Assembly (NCBI GenBank): GCA_017523605.1
Contig: JAFWVZ010000102.1
Coordinates: 1 to 5,976 of the forward strand
Reading direction: 5' to 3'
DNA: 5,976 nt
Source of the DNA: Bacillota bacterium
Lineage (GTDB): Bacteria > Bacillota > Clostridia > Peptostreptococcales > Anaerovoracaceae
The position numbers and the translations under genes were made by a program. Below the pieces are notes generated by a model, which did not search any database, was not told where the DNA came from, and was given only the letters and a program-made list of their open reading frames with translations. Shown in pieces: positions 1 through 4,939 of the stretch. Within the stretch, counting starts at the first letter, position 1. The number at the start of each line of letters is the position of its first letter.

Positions 1-1
1 C

Positions 2-541
2 GAAGTCTGCGGCGGAAAGCGCTACAACCGCGAGACCCTGGAGGTAAAGTACAAGGGGAAGAACATATACGACGTCCTGGAGATGAGCGTGGACGAGGCG
101 CTGGACTTCTTCGCCAGCCAGCCGGCCATAAACCGCTACATAGAAACGCTCCATCAGGTGGGTCTGGGCTACATCAAACTGGGGCAGCCCAGCACGCAGC
201 TTTCCGGAGGAGAGGCGCAGCGCATAAAGCTTGCGTCGGAACTCTCCAAGCGCAGCACCGGCAGGACGCTCTACATACTGGACGAGCCAACTACGGGTCT
301 TCATTTCGCGGACGTGGACAAGCTTGTGGACGTGCTGCAGAAGCTCGTGGACGCGGGCAACACCGTGCTTGTAATAGAGCACAACCTGGACGTAATAAAA
401 TGCGCGGACCACATAATAGACCTTGGTCCGGACGGAGGAGAGCGCGGCGGCACCATTATAGCCGAGGGCACTCCGGAGCAGGTAGCGCAGGTCGAAAAGT
501 CTTACACCGGTCAGTATCTGAAAAAGATCCTAAATAAATAA
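2..541 (+). CDS. uvrA: UvrA, excinuclease ABC subunit A (C-terminal part, 5' end outside window)
   Basis: This is the last 179 codons of UvrA, the damage-recognition ATPase of nucleotide excision repair, which works in the cytoplasm with UvrB and UvrC. The reading frame is open from base 2, so the gene starts upstream. The visible part opens with the last cysteine (bases 8-10) of the C-terminal zinc module, followed by GGKRYN and the conserved KGKNIYDVLEM stretch. Then come the ABC signature LSGGE (200-214) in the context LSGGEAQRIKLASEL, Walker B ILDEPTTGLH (Asp at 281-283, Glu at 284-286), and the H-loop histidine in VIEHNLDVIKCADHI (380-382). The end DLGPDGGERGG...AEGTPEQVA matches the usual UvrA C terminus, and the stop TAA at 539-541 is at the normal place. 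The next gene starts 26 bases later on the same strand, suggesting co-transcription. Identity is essentially certain; full length is not visible. Confidence 0.97.
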   Translation, partial: EVCGGKRYNRETLEVKYKGKNIYDVLEMSVDEALDFFASQPAINRYIETLHQVGLGYIKLGQPSTQLSGGEAQRIKLASELSKRSTGRTLYILDEPTTGLHFADVDKLVDVLQKLVDAGNTVLVIEHNLDVIKCADHIIDLGPDGGERGGTIIAEGTPEQVAQVEKSYTGQYLKKILNK

Positions 542-567
542 ATCTGTCAGCTTCGGAGGGAAAAGCC

Positions 568-2070
568 ATGACCGAGAAAACGTTTTTAAGCAAGGACGGG
601 AAGAGCACCATCCACTATTACGTATGGGAGCCTGCGGGCGAGCCCGCCGCCATTCTCCAGATAACCCACGGAATGGCGGAACACATGCTCAGGTACGAGC
701 CGTTCGCGGAGTATCTTAACAGCTTCGGCATCCTGGTCTGCGGACACGACCACATAGGCCACGGACGCAGCGCGGCGCCGGAGGACTGGGGCTATTTCGG
801 CGAGCGCGACGGCTGGAAGATATTCGTCCAGGACGTTGAGCAGCTCCACCAGATCATGAAGGTACAGTACATGGATACCCCGTACTTCATAATGGGTCAC
901 TCCATGGGATCCTTCGTTGCAAGAGCTTGGCTGGCAATGTACGGAACCGGCGTGGACGGAGCTATTATAATGGGTACCGCCGGAGCCAATCCCGCGCTGG
1001 GCGCTGCAAAGTTCCTGGTAAAGACCATAAGGAATTCCAAGGGCAGCAGACACATAAGCAAGCTCATAACCAATCTGGCGTTCGGTTCCTACAACAAGAG
1101 GATAAAGCCTGCCAGGACTCCTTACGACTGGCTTACAAGAGACGGCGAGATAGTGGATAAGTACAACGCGGACCCGGCCTGCGGATTTACCTTTACCGCC
1201 GCCGGATACGCGGATCTGTTCAACCTTATCGGATACATAAGCACGGAAAACTGGTACAAGCTTGTTCCCAAGAGCCTGCCCATACTTCTGGTAGCAGGCG
1301 CGGAAGACCCCGTAGGCGCTTACGGAGCAGGTCCGGCTGAAGTTGCCGAGGGACTGGAGAACGCGGGCTGCAAGGACGTTTCGCTCATCCTTTACGAAGG
1401 CATGCGCCACGAGATACTCAACGAGTTCGGCAAGGAAGCCGTCTACGAGGATCTTAAGAGATTCATCCTGGGCGAGGAAGCGCTGGGCGCGGACGAAGAA
1501 GAGGATGAGCCTGCAGAAGCGGTTGCCGAGACCGTGGAGGAAGCCGCAGAAGCGGTTGCCGACATTGCAGAAAAGAAGCATTTCGACGCTGATCCTGAGG
1601 ATAGAAGGCCTGCGGCGGAAAAGGCGATGGACGATGCCGCGCAGCTTGATCACTCTTCTCCGGACATCAGCGGTGTTGAAAAGGCCGATGTGCCTCACAA
1701 GGGAATAAGAGGATTCGGATCCGAATTCAGCGAGGAACCTGCCGAAGATGCAGGTTCCAACGACGGCGAACTTAAGCTCAAGGCTGCGTTAAAGGATCTT
1801 ATGGAAGAGCCTGCACTGGAAGTCGACGCTCCGGCTCAGGATAACAGACCTGCAAACGAGAAGGCGATGGATGCTGCTTCGGACTATCCTGATGCACCGG
1901 ACCTTTCCGGCGTGGATAAGCAGGACGTACCGCACCGCGGCATCAGAAACGTATACGAGACTGTGGACGGACTGGCAGAAGGCGCTGCCGAAGCTGCTGA
2001 GACCGTTAAGGAAGAAGTCCGTAAGATCAGCGAGCAGGCCGAGGACCTGGCAGCAAAGTATAATGGTTAA
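568..2070 (+). CDS. Alpha/beta hydrolase (monoglyceride lipase / S33-like) with long acidic repeat-containing C-terminal tail
   Basis: Residues 1 to about 300 form a serine alpha/beta hydrolase of the Hydrolase_4/monoacylglycerol-lipase type. The oxyanion region reads THGMAEHMLRYEPFAEYL (33-50), followed by GHDHIGHGRS (59-68). The nucleophile elbow GHSMGS places Ser112, the acid is Asp247 in AGAEDPVG, and the base is His281 in GMRHEILNE, so the triad is complete. The substrate is unknown; a carboxyl ester or monoglyceride is a family-based guess. Core hydrolases of this type are roughly 270-310 residues; here about 200 extra residues follow, starting with an acidic run DEEEDE (309-314), then 11-residue Ala/Glu repeats (316-337) and two copies of a ~37-residue module (345-381 and 425-460), ending in a charged probable helix. 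There is no signal peptide or membrane segment, so it is probably cytoplasmic. The start is ATG 568 with GGAGGG at 555-560. It lies 26 bases after uvrA and overlaps ung by 8 bases. The enzyme class is secure; the tail's function is unrecognised. Confidence 0.9.
   Translation: MTEKTFLSKDGKSTIHYYVWEPAGEPAAILQITHGMAEHMLRYEPFAEYLNSFGILVCGHDHIGHGRSAAPEDWGYFGERDGWKIFVQDVEQLHQIMKVQYMDTPYFIMGHSMGSFVARAWLAMYGTGVDGAIIMGTAGANPALGAAKFLVKTIRNSKGSRHISKLITNLAFGSYNKRIKPARTPYDWLTRDGEIVDKYNADPACGFTFTAAGYADLFNLIGYISTENWYKLVPKSLPILLVAGAEDPVGAYGAGPAEVAEGLENAGCKDVSLILYEGMRHEILNEFGKEAVYEDLKRFILGEEALGADEEEDEPAEAVAETVEEAAEAVADIAEKKHFDADPEDRRPAAEKAMDDAAQLDHSSPDISGVEKADVPHKGIRGFGSEFSEEPAEDAGSNDGELKLKAALKDLMEEPALEVDAPAQDNRPANEKAMDAASDYPDAPDLSGVDKQDVPHRGIRNVYETVDGLAEGAAEAAETVKEEVRKISEQAEDLAAKYNG
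1513..1578 (+). repeat. 11-residue (33-base) tandem repeat in hydrolase tail
   Basis: A perfect 17-base direct repeat occurs at 1513-1529 and 1546-1562, exactly 33 bases apart and in frame. It encodes AEAVAETVEEA (hydrolase residues 316-326) followed by AEAVADIAEKK (327-337). The 11-residue period with Ala/Val on one face and Glu/Asp/Lys on the other is typical of hendecad amphipathic helices. A related Ala/Glu-rich helix-like stretch (GLAEGAAEAAETVKEEVRK) recurs near the C terminus. Coiled-coil or surface-binding behaviour is inference. Confidence 0.75.
1600..1710 (+). repeat. Protein module repeat, copy 1 (hydrolase residues 345-381)
   Basis: This is the first copy of a ~37-residue module in the hydrolase tail. 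Key conserved positions shared with copy 2 are D-x-RPA-x-EKAMD at the front and PD-[IL]-SGV-[ED]-K-x-DVPH-[KR]-GIR at the back. In the last 17 residues, 13 are identical between the copies and three of the four differences are conservative (I/L, E/D, K/R). I do not recognise the module as a named domain. Confidence 0.8.
1840..1947 (+). repeat. Protein module repeat, copy 2 (hydrolase residues 425-460)
   Basis: This is the second copy of the module, 36 residues long (one residue shorter than copy 1 in the variable middle). It begins DNRPANEKAMD and ends PDLSGVDKQDVPHRGIR. The two copies are separated by about 43 residues of acidic, less ordered-looking sequence. Nucleotide identity is visibly lower than amino-acid identity (for example GTGCCTCACAAGGGAATAAGA versus GTACCGCACCGCGGCATCAGA), which points to an old duplication kept by selection on the protein. 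Confidence 0.8.
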
Positions 2071-2731
2071 GCTCGGCAACTCCTGGGACGAAATACTTAA
2101 GGACGAGTTCAGCAAGGACTACTATCTTAAGCTGCGCGAATTCCTTAAGGAAGAATATTCCACGCGGACCATATACCCGGACATGCACAACATCTTCAAC
2201 GCGCTTAAAAAGGCGTCGTACGAGGACGTTAAAGTGGTGATACTGGGCCAGGATCCCTACCACGAACCGGGTCAGGCCCAGGGGCTGTGCTTTTCGGTAC
2301 CGGACGGTTTCCCGCTGCCGCCTTCGCTCAAGAACATCTATCAGGAGCTCGCGGACGACCTTCGCGTGGTAAGGCGTTCCGGCAACCTGGAGGACTGGGC
2401 GGAGCAGGGCGTGCTGCTTTTAAACGCGGTGCTTACCGTTAGGCGCGGCCAAGCAGGATCGCACGCCGGCAAAGGCTGGGAGATCTTTACGGACCGTGTA
2501 ATAGAACTTCTCAACGAGCGCTCGGATCCTGTTGTGTTCCTGCTCTGGGGAGGCTACGCCAGGAAGAAAAAAGCCCTTGTAACCAACCCCCGTCACTATG
2601 TGCTGGAGGCTGCTCATCCAAGCCCTCTGTCCGCCTACAACGGCTGGTTCGGATGCAGGCATTTCTCCCGCACGAACGGCATTCTGGAAAGCCTCGGAAA
2701 GGCCCCGATAGACTGGAAAGGACGCGCCTGA
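2063..2731 (+). CDS. ung: Uracil-DNA glycosylase, family 1
   Basis: Ung removes uracil from DNA, arising from cytosine deamination or dUMP incorporation, as the first step of base excision repair. The predicted protein is 222 residues, normal for family 1. The water-activating motif GQDPYHEPGQAQGLCFSV carries catalytic Asp64. PLPPSLKNIYQEL contains the conserved Pro-Ser segment, LLLNAVLTV is the uracil-recognition strand with its Asn, and the DNA-intercalation motif HPSPLSAY carries His185, followed by GWFGCRHFSRTN. The start ATG 2063 lies inside the hydrolase's 3' end, overlapping by 8 bases (ATGGTTAA). No good Shine-Dalgarno lies close upstream (nearest GAGG at 2041-2044, too far), so translation probably depends on coupling to the hydrolase. 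The frame stays open further upstream (in-frame ATG at 1871), but that would overlap the hydrolase by 200 bases and adds no family sequence. The terminator at 2771 ends the operon. Confidence 0.97.
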   Translation: MVKLGNSWDEILKDEFSKDYYLKLREFLKEEYSTRTIYPDMHNIFNALKKASYEDVKVVILGQDPYHEPGQAQGLCFSVPDGFPLPPSLKNIYQELADDLRVVRRSGNLEDWAEQGVLLLNAVLTVRRGQAGSHAGKGWEIFTDRVIELLNERSDPVVFLLWGGYARKKKALVTNPRHYVLEAAHPSPLSAYNGWFGCRHFSRTNGILESLGKAPIDWKGRA

Positions 2732-2743
2732 AGACTTCTGAAA

Positions 2744-2842
2744 TTTGTTGAATAAATCAAATGTAACACCTGCGGAACGTTCGCTGATTGCCGAATGTTC
2801 CGCACTTTTTTTGTGAAATCTTTGGGCACTTTGCTGAATAAA
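2744..2842 (+). repeat. Imperfect 13-base direct repeat flanking the terminator
   Basis: TTTGTTGAATAAA at 2744-2756 and TTTGCTGAATAAA at 2830-2842 match in 12 of 13 bases, 86 bases apart, one on each side of the terminator. The second copy lies just upstream of the xpt promoter. This could be a regulator site or chance in AT-rich intergenic DNA; the evidence is weak. Confidence 0.3.
2771..2812 (+). terminator. Rho-independent terminator after ung
   Basis: A 13-base stem pairs TGCGGAACGTTCG (2771-2783) with CGAATGTTCCGCA (2792-2804), with one G-U wobble and an 8-base loop. It is followed by C and seven T (2806-2812). The hairpin starts 39 bases after the ung stop codon. It closes the uvrA-hydrolase-ung unit and separates it from xpt. 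Confidence 0.92.
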
Positions 2843-2844
2843 CT

Positions 2845-2872
2845 TTCACTTGAAATCTCAATGGTTTATAAT
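2845..2872 (+). promoter_or_regulatory. Predicted sigma-A type promoter for xpt
   Basis: There is a perfect -10 box TATAAT at 2867-2872 and a weak -35 TTCACT at 2845-2850 (4 of 6 to TTGACA) with a 16-base spacer. Transcription would start near 2879, leaving a leader of about 20 bases before ATG 2900. TTGAAA at 2850-2855 looks like a better -35 but is only 11 bases from the -10. The location directly after a terminator and before an operon start supports the call. Confidence 0.65.
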
Positions 2873-2899
2873 ATATCCGTAAGATTTTTCGGAGGCGTC

Positions 2900-3472
2900 A
2901 TGCAGGAATTAAAGGACAGGATCTTAAAGGACGGAAGGTGCCTTGGAACAGACATTCTTAAGGTGGATTCCTTCCTCAACCACCAGATAGACGTAGGGCT
3001 TACGGCCCGCATGGGACAGGAATTCGCAAGGCTCTTCGCGGGGCTTGGGATCAATAAGGTCCTTACCATAGAGACCTCCGGAATACCTGCTGCGTACGCG
3101 GCGGCGCATGCCATGGGAGACCTTCCTCTGGTGTTCGCCAAGAAGACTTCCCCCTCCACCATGGTGGACGGCGTATACAGCGCCCCGGTAAAGTCCTTTA
3201 CCAAAGGCACGGTAAGCAACGTAATAGTTTCCAGGCGCTACATAGGACCCGGCGACGTGGTCCTTCTGATAGACGATTTCCTGGCTCACGGCGAGGCGGC
3301 CGGCGGTCTTTACGAGATCTGCAGGCAGGCAGGCGCGCAGTGCGCGGGTCTGGGCGCGGTAATAGAAAAGAAGTACCAGGGCGGTGCGGAGAAGCTCCGC
3401 GAAAAAGGCCTTAAGGTAGAGTCTCTTGCGGTCATAACGTCCCTTAAGGACGGTAAGATAGAATTTGAATAA
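2900..3472 (+). CDS. xpt: Xanthine phosphoribosyltransferase
   Basis: Xpt transfers phosphoribosyl from PRPP to xanthine, giving XMP for guanine nucleotide salvage in the cytoplasm. The 190-residue product matches the Bacillus-type Xpt (about 194). It has the hallmark LKVDSFLNHQID (20-31), the loop VLTIETSGIPAA (54-65), the SFTKGT segment, and the PRPP-binding motif VLLIDDFLAHGEAA with Asp125 and Asp126, followed by GLGAVIEKKYQGG and VESLAVITSL. Start ATG 2900 is preceded by GGAGG (2891-2895). An in-frame ATG at 2861 is rejected because it lacks a ribosome site and lies between the promoter boxes. The leader appears too short to contain a purine riboswitch, which controls xpt in Bacillus subtilis. 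The BMP lipoprotein gene follows 33 bases downstream with no terminator between, so the two are likely co-transcribed. Confidence 0.95.
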   Translation: MQELKDRILKDGRCLGTDILKVDSFLNHQIDVGLTARMGQEFARLFAGLGINKVLTIETSGIPAAYAAAHAMGDLPLVFAKKTSPSTMVDGVYSAPVKSFTKGTVSNVIVSRRYIGPGDVVLLIDDFLAHGEAAGGLYEICRQAGAQCAGLGAVIEKKYQGGAEKLREKGLKVESLAVITSLKDGKIEFE

Positions 3473-3505
3473 AGATCCTGAAAGAAGAAAAGGAGAAACA
3501 GTAAA

Positions 3506-4786
3506 ATGAAAAAGATCATCGCTGTTATTCTGGCGCTCGTACTGGTCCTCGGACTTGCTGCATGCGGAACGCCGGCTAACAACACCCCGGCCAACAACAC
3601 CACTCCGGCTAACAATACTACTCCGGAACCGCAGGCTAAGACCTACAACGTAGGCATGGTCTGCATAGGCGACGACAACGCCGCTTACGACAGAAACTTC
3701 TACATGGCAGCCGATGCCGCCAAGGCCGAGCTCGCCAAGAAGGGCATCAACATCGAGTGGCAGTACACCTACAACCACCCGGCAGGAAAGGACGTTGCCG
3801 ATGACTGCGAAAAGCTGGCAGGCGACCTTAACTGCGTAGCAGTATTCCTTAACTCCTACGGCCAGGAAGACGCGATGCTTCCCATAGCCAAGGATTATCC
3901 CAACACCGTATTCGTGGGAATGACCAACGAAGGTTCCATGAGGGACGATCTTGACAACACCGTAAACTCCTTCCCCAGCATATTCGAAGCCAGATATCTG
4001 GCAGGCGTTGCCGCAGGATGCAAGCTCAACGAGCTCATCGAGAACGGCACCATCAAGGCTGAACAGGCTGTCATCGGTTACGTAGGCGCCTACACCTTCG
4101 CCGAAGTAGTTTCCGGCTACACCTCCTTCTATCTTGGAGCAAAGAGCGTTTGCCCCTCCGCTACCATGATAGTTAAGTTCATCGGCTCCTGGGGCGATCC
4201 TCAGATGGAAGCTACCACCGCTCAGGACCTTATCGATAACGGCGCCGTGCTGATCTCCCAGCATTCCGACTCCACCACTCCGGCTACCACCGCTCAGGCC
4301 AACAAGATAAAGGGATCCGACGTTCCCGTAGCTCACGTAGGATACAACATCGACATGAGCGACGTTGCTCCGGAAAGCTCCATCATCTCCTCCAGAATAG
4401 ACTGGACCAACTACATGGTCTACGTCATCGAGAAGGCTGTAAAGGGCGAGAAGGTAGACAAGGACTACACCGGTCACGGACTTAAGGACGGAGACGTTAA
4501 GCTTACCGCTCTCAACGAAAAGGTAGCCGCCAAGGGCACCGCGGAAGCTATAAAGGCAGCCGAGGACGAGATCAAGTCCGGCAAGCTCCAGGTATTCGAC
4601 GTTACCAAGTTCACCATCGGCGGAAAGACCGCAGAGCACGCTCTTGTGGACATGACCGGCGACTTCGTGGGCGACGAGGGATTCGACGCCATCTTCGACG
4701 GTTACTATCACGAGTCCTACTTCAAGTCCGCTCCGGCATTCGACCTCAGGATCGACGGAATAACCCTCCTCAACGAGGCTTACTAA
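3506..4786 (+). CDS. BMP-family ABC transporter substrate-binding lipoprotein (purine nucleoside type)
   Basis: This is the extracytoplasmic solute-binding protein of a BmpA/PnrA/NupN-type ABC importer. Residues 1-20 are a lipoprotein signal (MKK, hydrophobic core, lipobox LAAC with Cys20). A low-complexity Thr-Pro-Ala-Asn-Asn tether (22-39) follows, then the periplasmic-binding-protein fold from about residue 45. Family marks include the ligand-loop region DDNAAYDRNFYMAADAA from residue 56, FEARYLAGVAAG, IGYVGAYTFAEVVSGYTSFYLGA, GSWGDPQMEATTAQDLIDNGA with Trp229 and Asp231, and SQHSDSTTP. At 426 residues it is longer than many BMP proteins. ATG 3506 has AGGAGA at 3491-3496. Known family members bind purine nucleosides; xpt upstream and the ATPase downstream support that role, but the exact ligand is not provable here. 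Its isoleucine codons are mostly ATC, unlike its neighbours, suggesting high expression. Confidence 0.93.
   Translation: MKKIIAVILALVLVLGLAACGTPANNTPANNTTPANNTTPEPQAKTYNVGMVCIGDDNAAYDRNFYMAADAAKAELAKKGINIEWQYTYNHPAGKDVADDCEKLAGDLNCVAVFLNSYGQEDAMLPIAKDYPNTVFVGMTNEGSMRDDLDNTVNSFPSIFEARYLAGVAAGCKLNELIENGTIKAEQAVIGYVGAYTFAEVVSGYTSFYLGAKSVCPSATMIVKFIGSWGDPQMEATTAQDLIDNGAVLISQHSDSTTPATTAQANKIKGSDVPVAHVGYNIDMSDVAPESSIISSRIDWTNYMVYVIEKAVKGEKVDKDYTGHGLKDGDVKLTALNEKVAAKGTAEAIKAAEDEIKSGKLQVFDVTKFTIGGKTAEHALVDMTGDFVGDEGFDAIFDGYYHESYFKSAPAFDLRIDGITLLNEAY
3569..3622 (+). repeat. Thr-Pro-Ala-Asn-Asn tether repeat in BMP lipoprotein
   Basis: Three tandem TPANNT-like units (residues 22-39) begin two residues after the lipidated cysteine. 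The unit is 18 bases, with an extra Thr codon after the second and third copies. Flexible, low-complexity tethers of this kind are common between the lipid anchor and the binding domain of Gram-positive lipoproteins. Codon variation (GCT/GCC, AAC/AAT) shows the copies are not freshly duplicated. Confidence 0.85.
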
Positions 4787-4828
4787 TTACATTCCGGCGC
4801 AATTTACCGCGACTGATGCAGATTAGTG

Positions 4829-4837
4829 TGATATAAT
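4829..4837 (+). promoter_or_regulatory. Predicted extended -10 promoter for the ABC ATPase gene
   Basis: TGATATAAT at 4829-4837 is a perfect extended -10 element (TG-N-TATAAT). No convincing -35 is present at the usual distance (GCGACT at 4809-4814), as is common for extended -10 promoters. Transcription would start near 4844, giving a leader of about 95 bases before ATG 4940. It would let the ATPase and downstream permeases be transcribed apart from xpt and the lipoprotein gene. Confidence 0.6.
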
Positions 4838-4841
4838 AAGA

Positions 4842-4875
4842 CGAAAGGGGACAGCTTGCGCGCCGCCCCCTTTCG
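4842..4875 (+). other. GC-rich hairpin in bmp-ATPase intergenic region
   Basis: A perfect 9-base stem pairs CGAAAGGGG (4842-4850) with CCCCTTTCG (4867-4875), with a 16-base GC-rich loop. No T-run follows, so it is not a standard terminator. It lies at the predicted 5' end of the ATPase transcript and 55 bases after the lipoprotein stop codon. It could protect RNA ends, pause transcription or be part of a leader structure. Confidence 0.55.
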
Positions 4876-4882
4876 CCGTATT

Positions 4883-4924
4883 CGGGCCGGGATCACGATC
4901 CGGGCCTGCCCGATTTCCTCTTTT
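4883..4924 (+). terminator. Possible weak terminator or attenuator hairpin ahead of the ABC ATPase
   Basis: Bases 4883-4893 pair with 4898-4908 (11 positions, one G-G mismatch and one G-U pair) around a CACG tetraloop. Bases 4914-4924 (TTTCCTCTTTT) form an interrupted T-rich tract six bases beyond the stem. That is weaker than a canonical terminator, which fits partial read-through or attenuation: more lipoprotein than ATPase transcript, or control within the ATPase leader. The ribosome-binding site AGGAG at 4929-4933 lies just after it. Confidence 0.4.
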
Positions 4925-4939
4925 AACCAGGAGACAGCA

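Noticed and set aside
586..1698. 370-residue open frame on the minus strand opposite the hydrolase
   Set aside because: It is in codon register with the hydrolase and arises for the same codon-bias reason; it has no recognisable domain.
1871..2062. N-terminal extension of ung from an upstream in-frame ATG
   Set aside because: The extra 64 residues are an out-of-frame reading of the hydrolase tail, are Arg/Thr-rich and unlike Ung; ATG 2063 gives the normal family length.
2771..2804. PurR-type operator (PurBox-like CGAAC/GTTCG words) in the terminator stem
   Set aside because: The words are parts of the terminator's inverted repeat, lack the A/T-rich flanks of a PurBox and sit upstream of the promoter; a terminator explains them fully.
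2861..2899. Alternative xpt start at ATG 2861
   Set aside because: It lies between the -35 and -10 boxes, would precede the predicted transcript start and has no ribosome-binding site; ATG 2900 has GGAGG and matches family length.
2924..4711. 595-residue open frame on the minus strand opposite xpt and the BMP gene
   Set aside because: Its codons are in exact register with the plus-strand genes, which rarely use TTA, CTA or TCA, so stops are absent on the reverse strand by default. The product is low in recognisable motifs, while both plus-strand products are clear family members.
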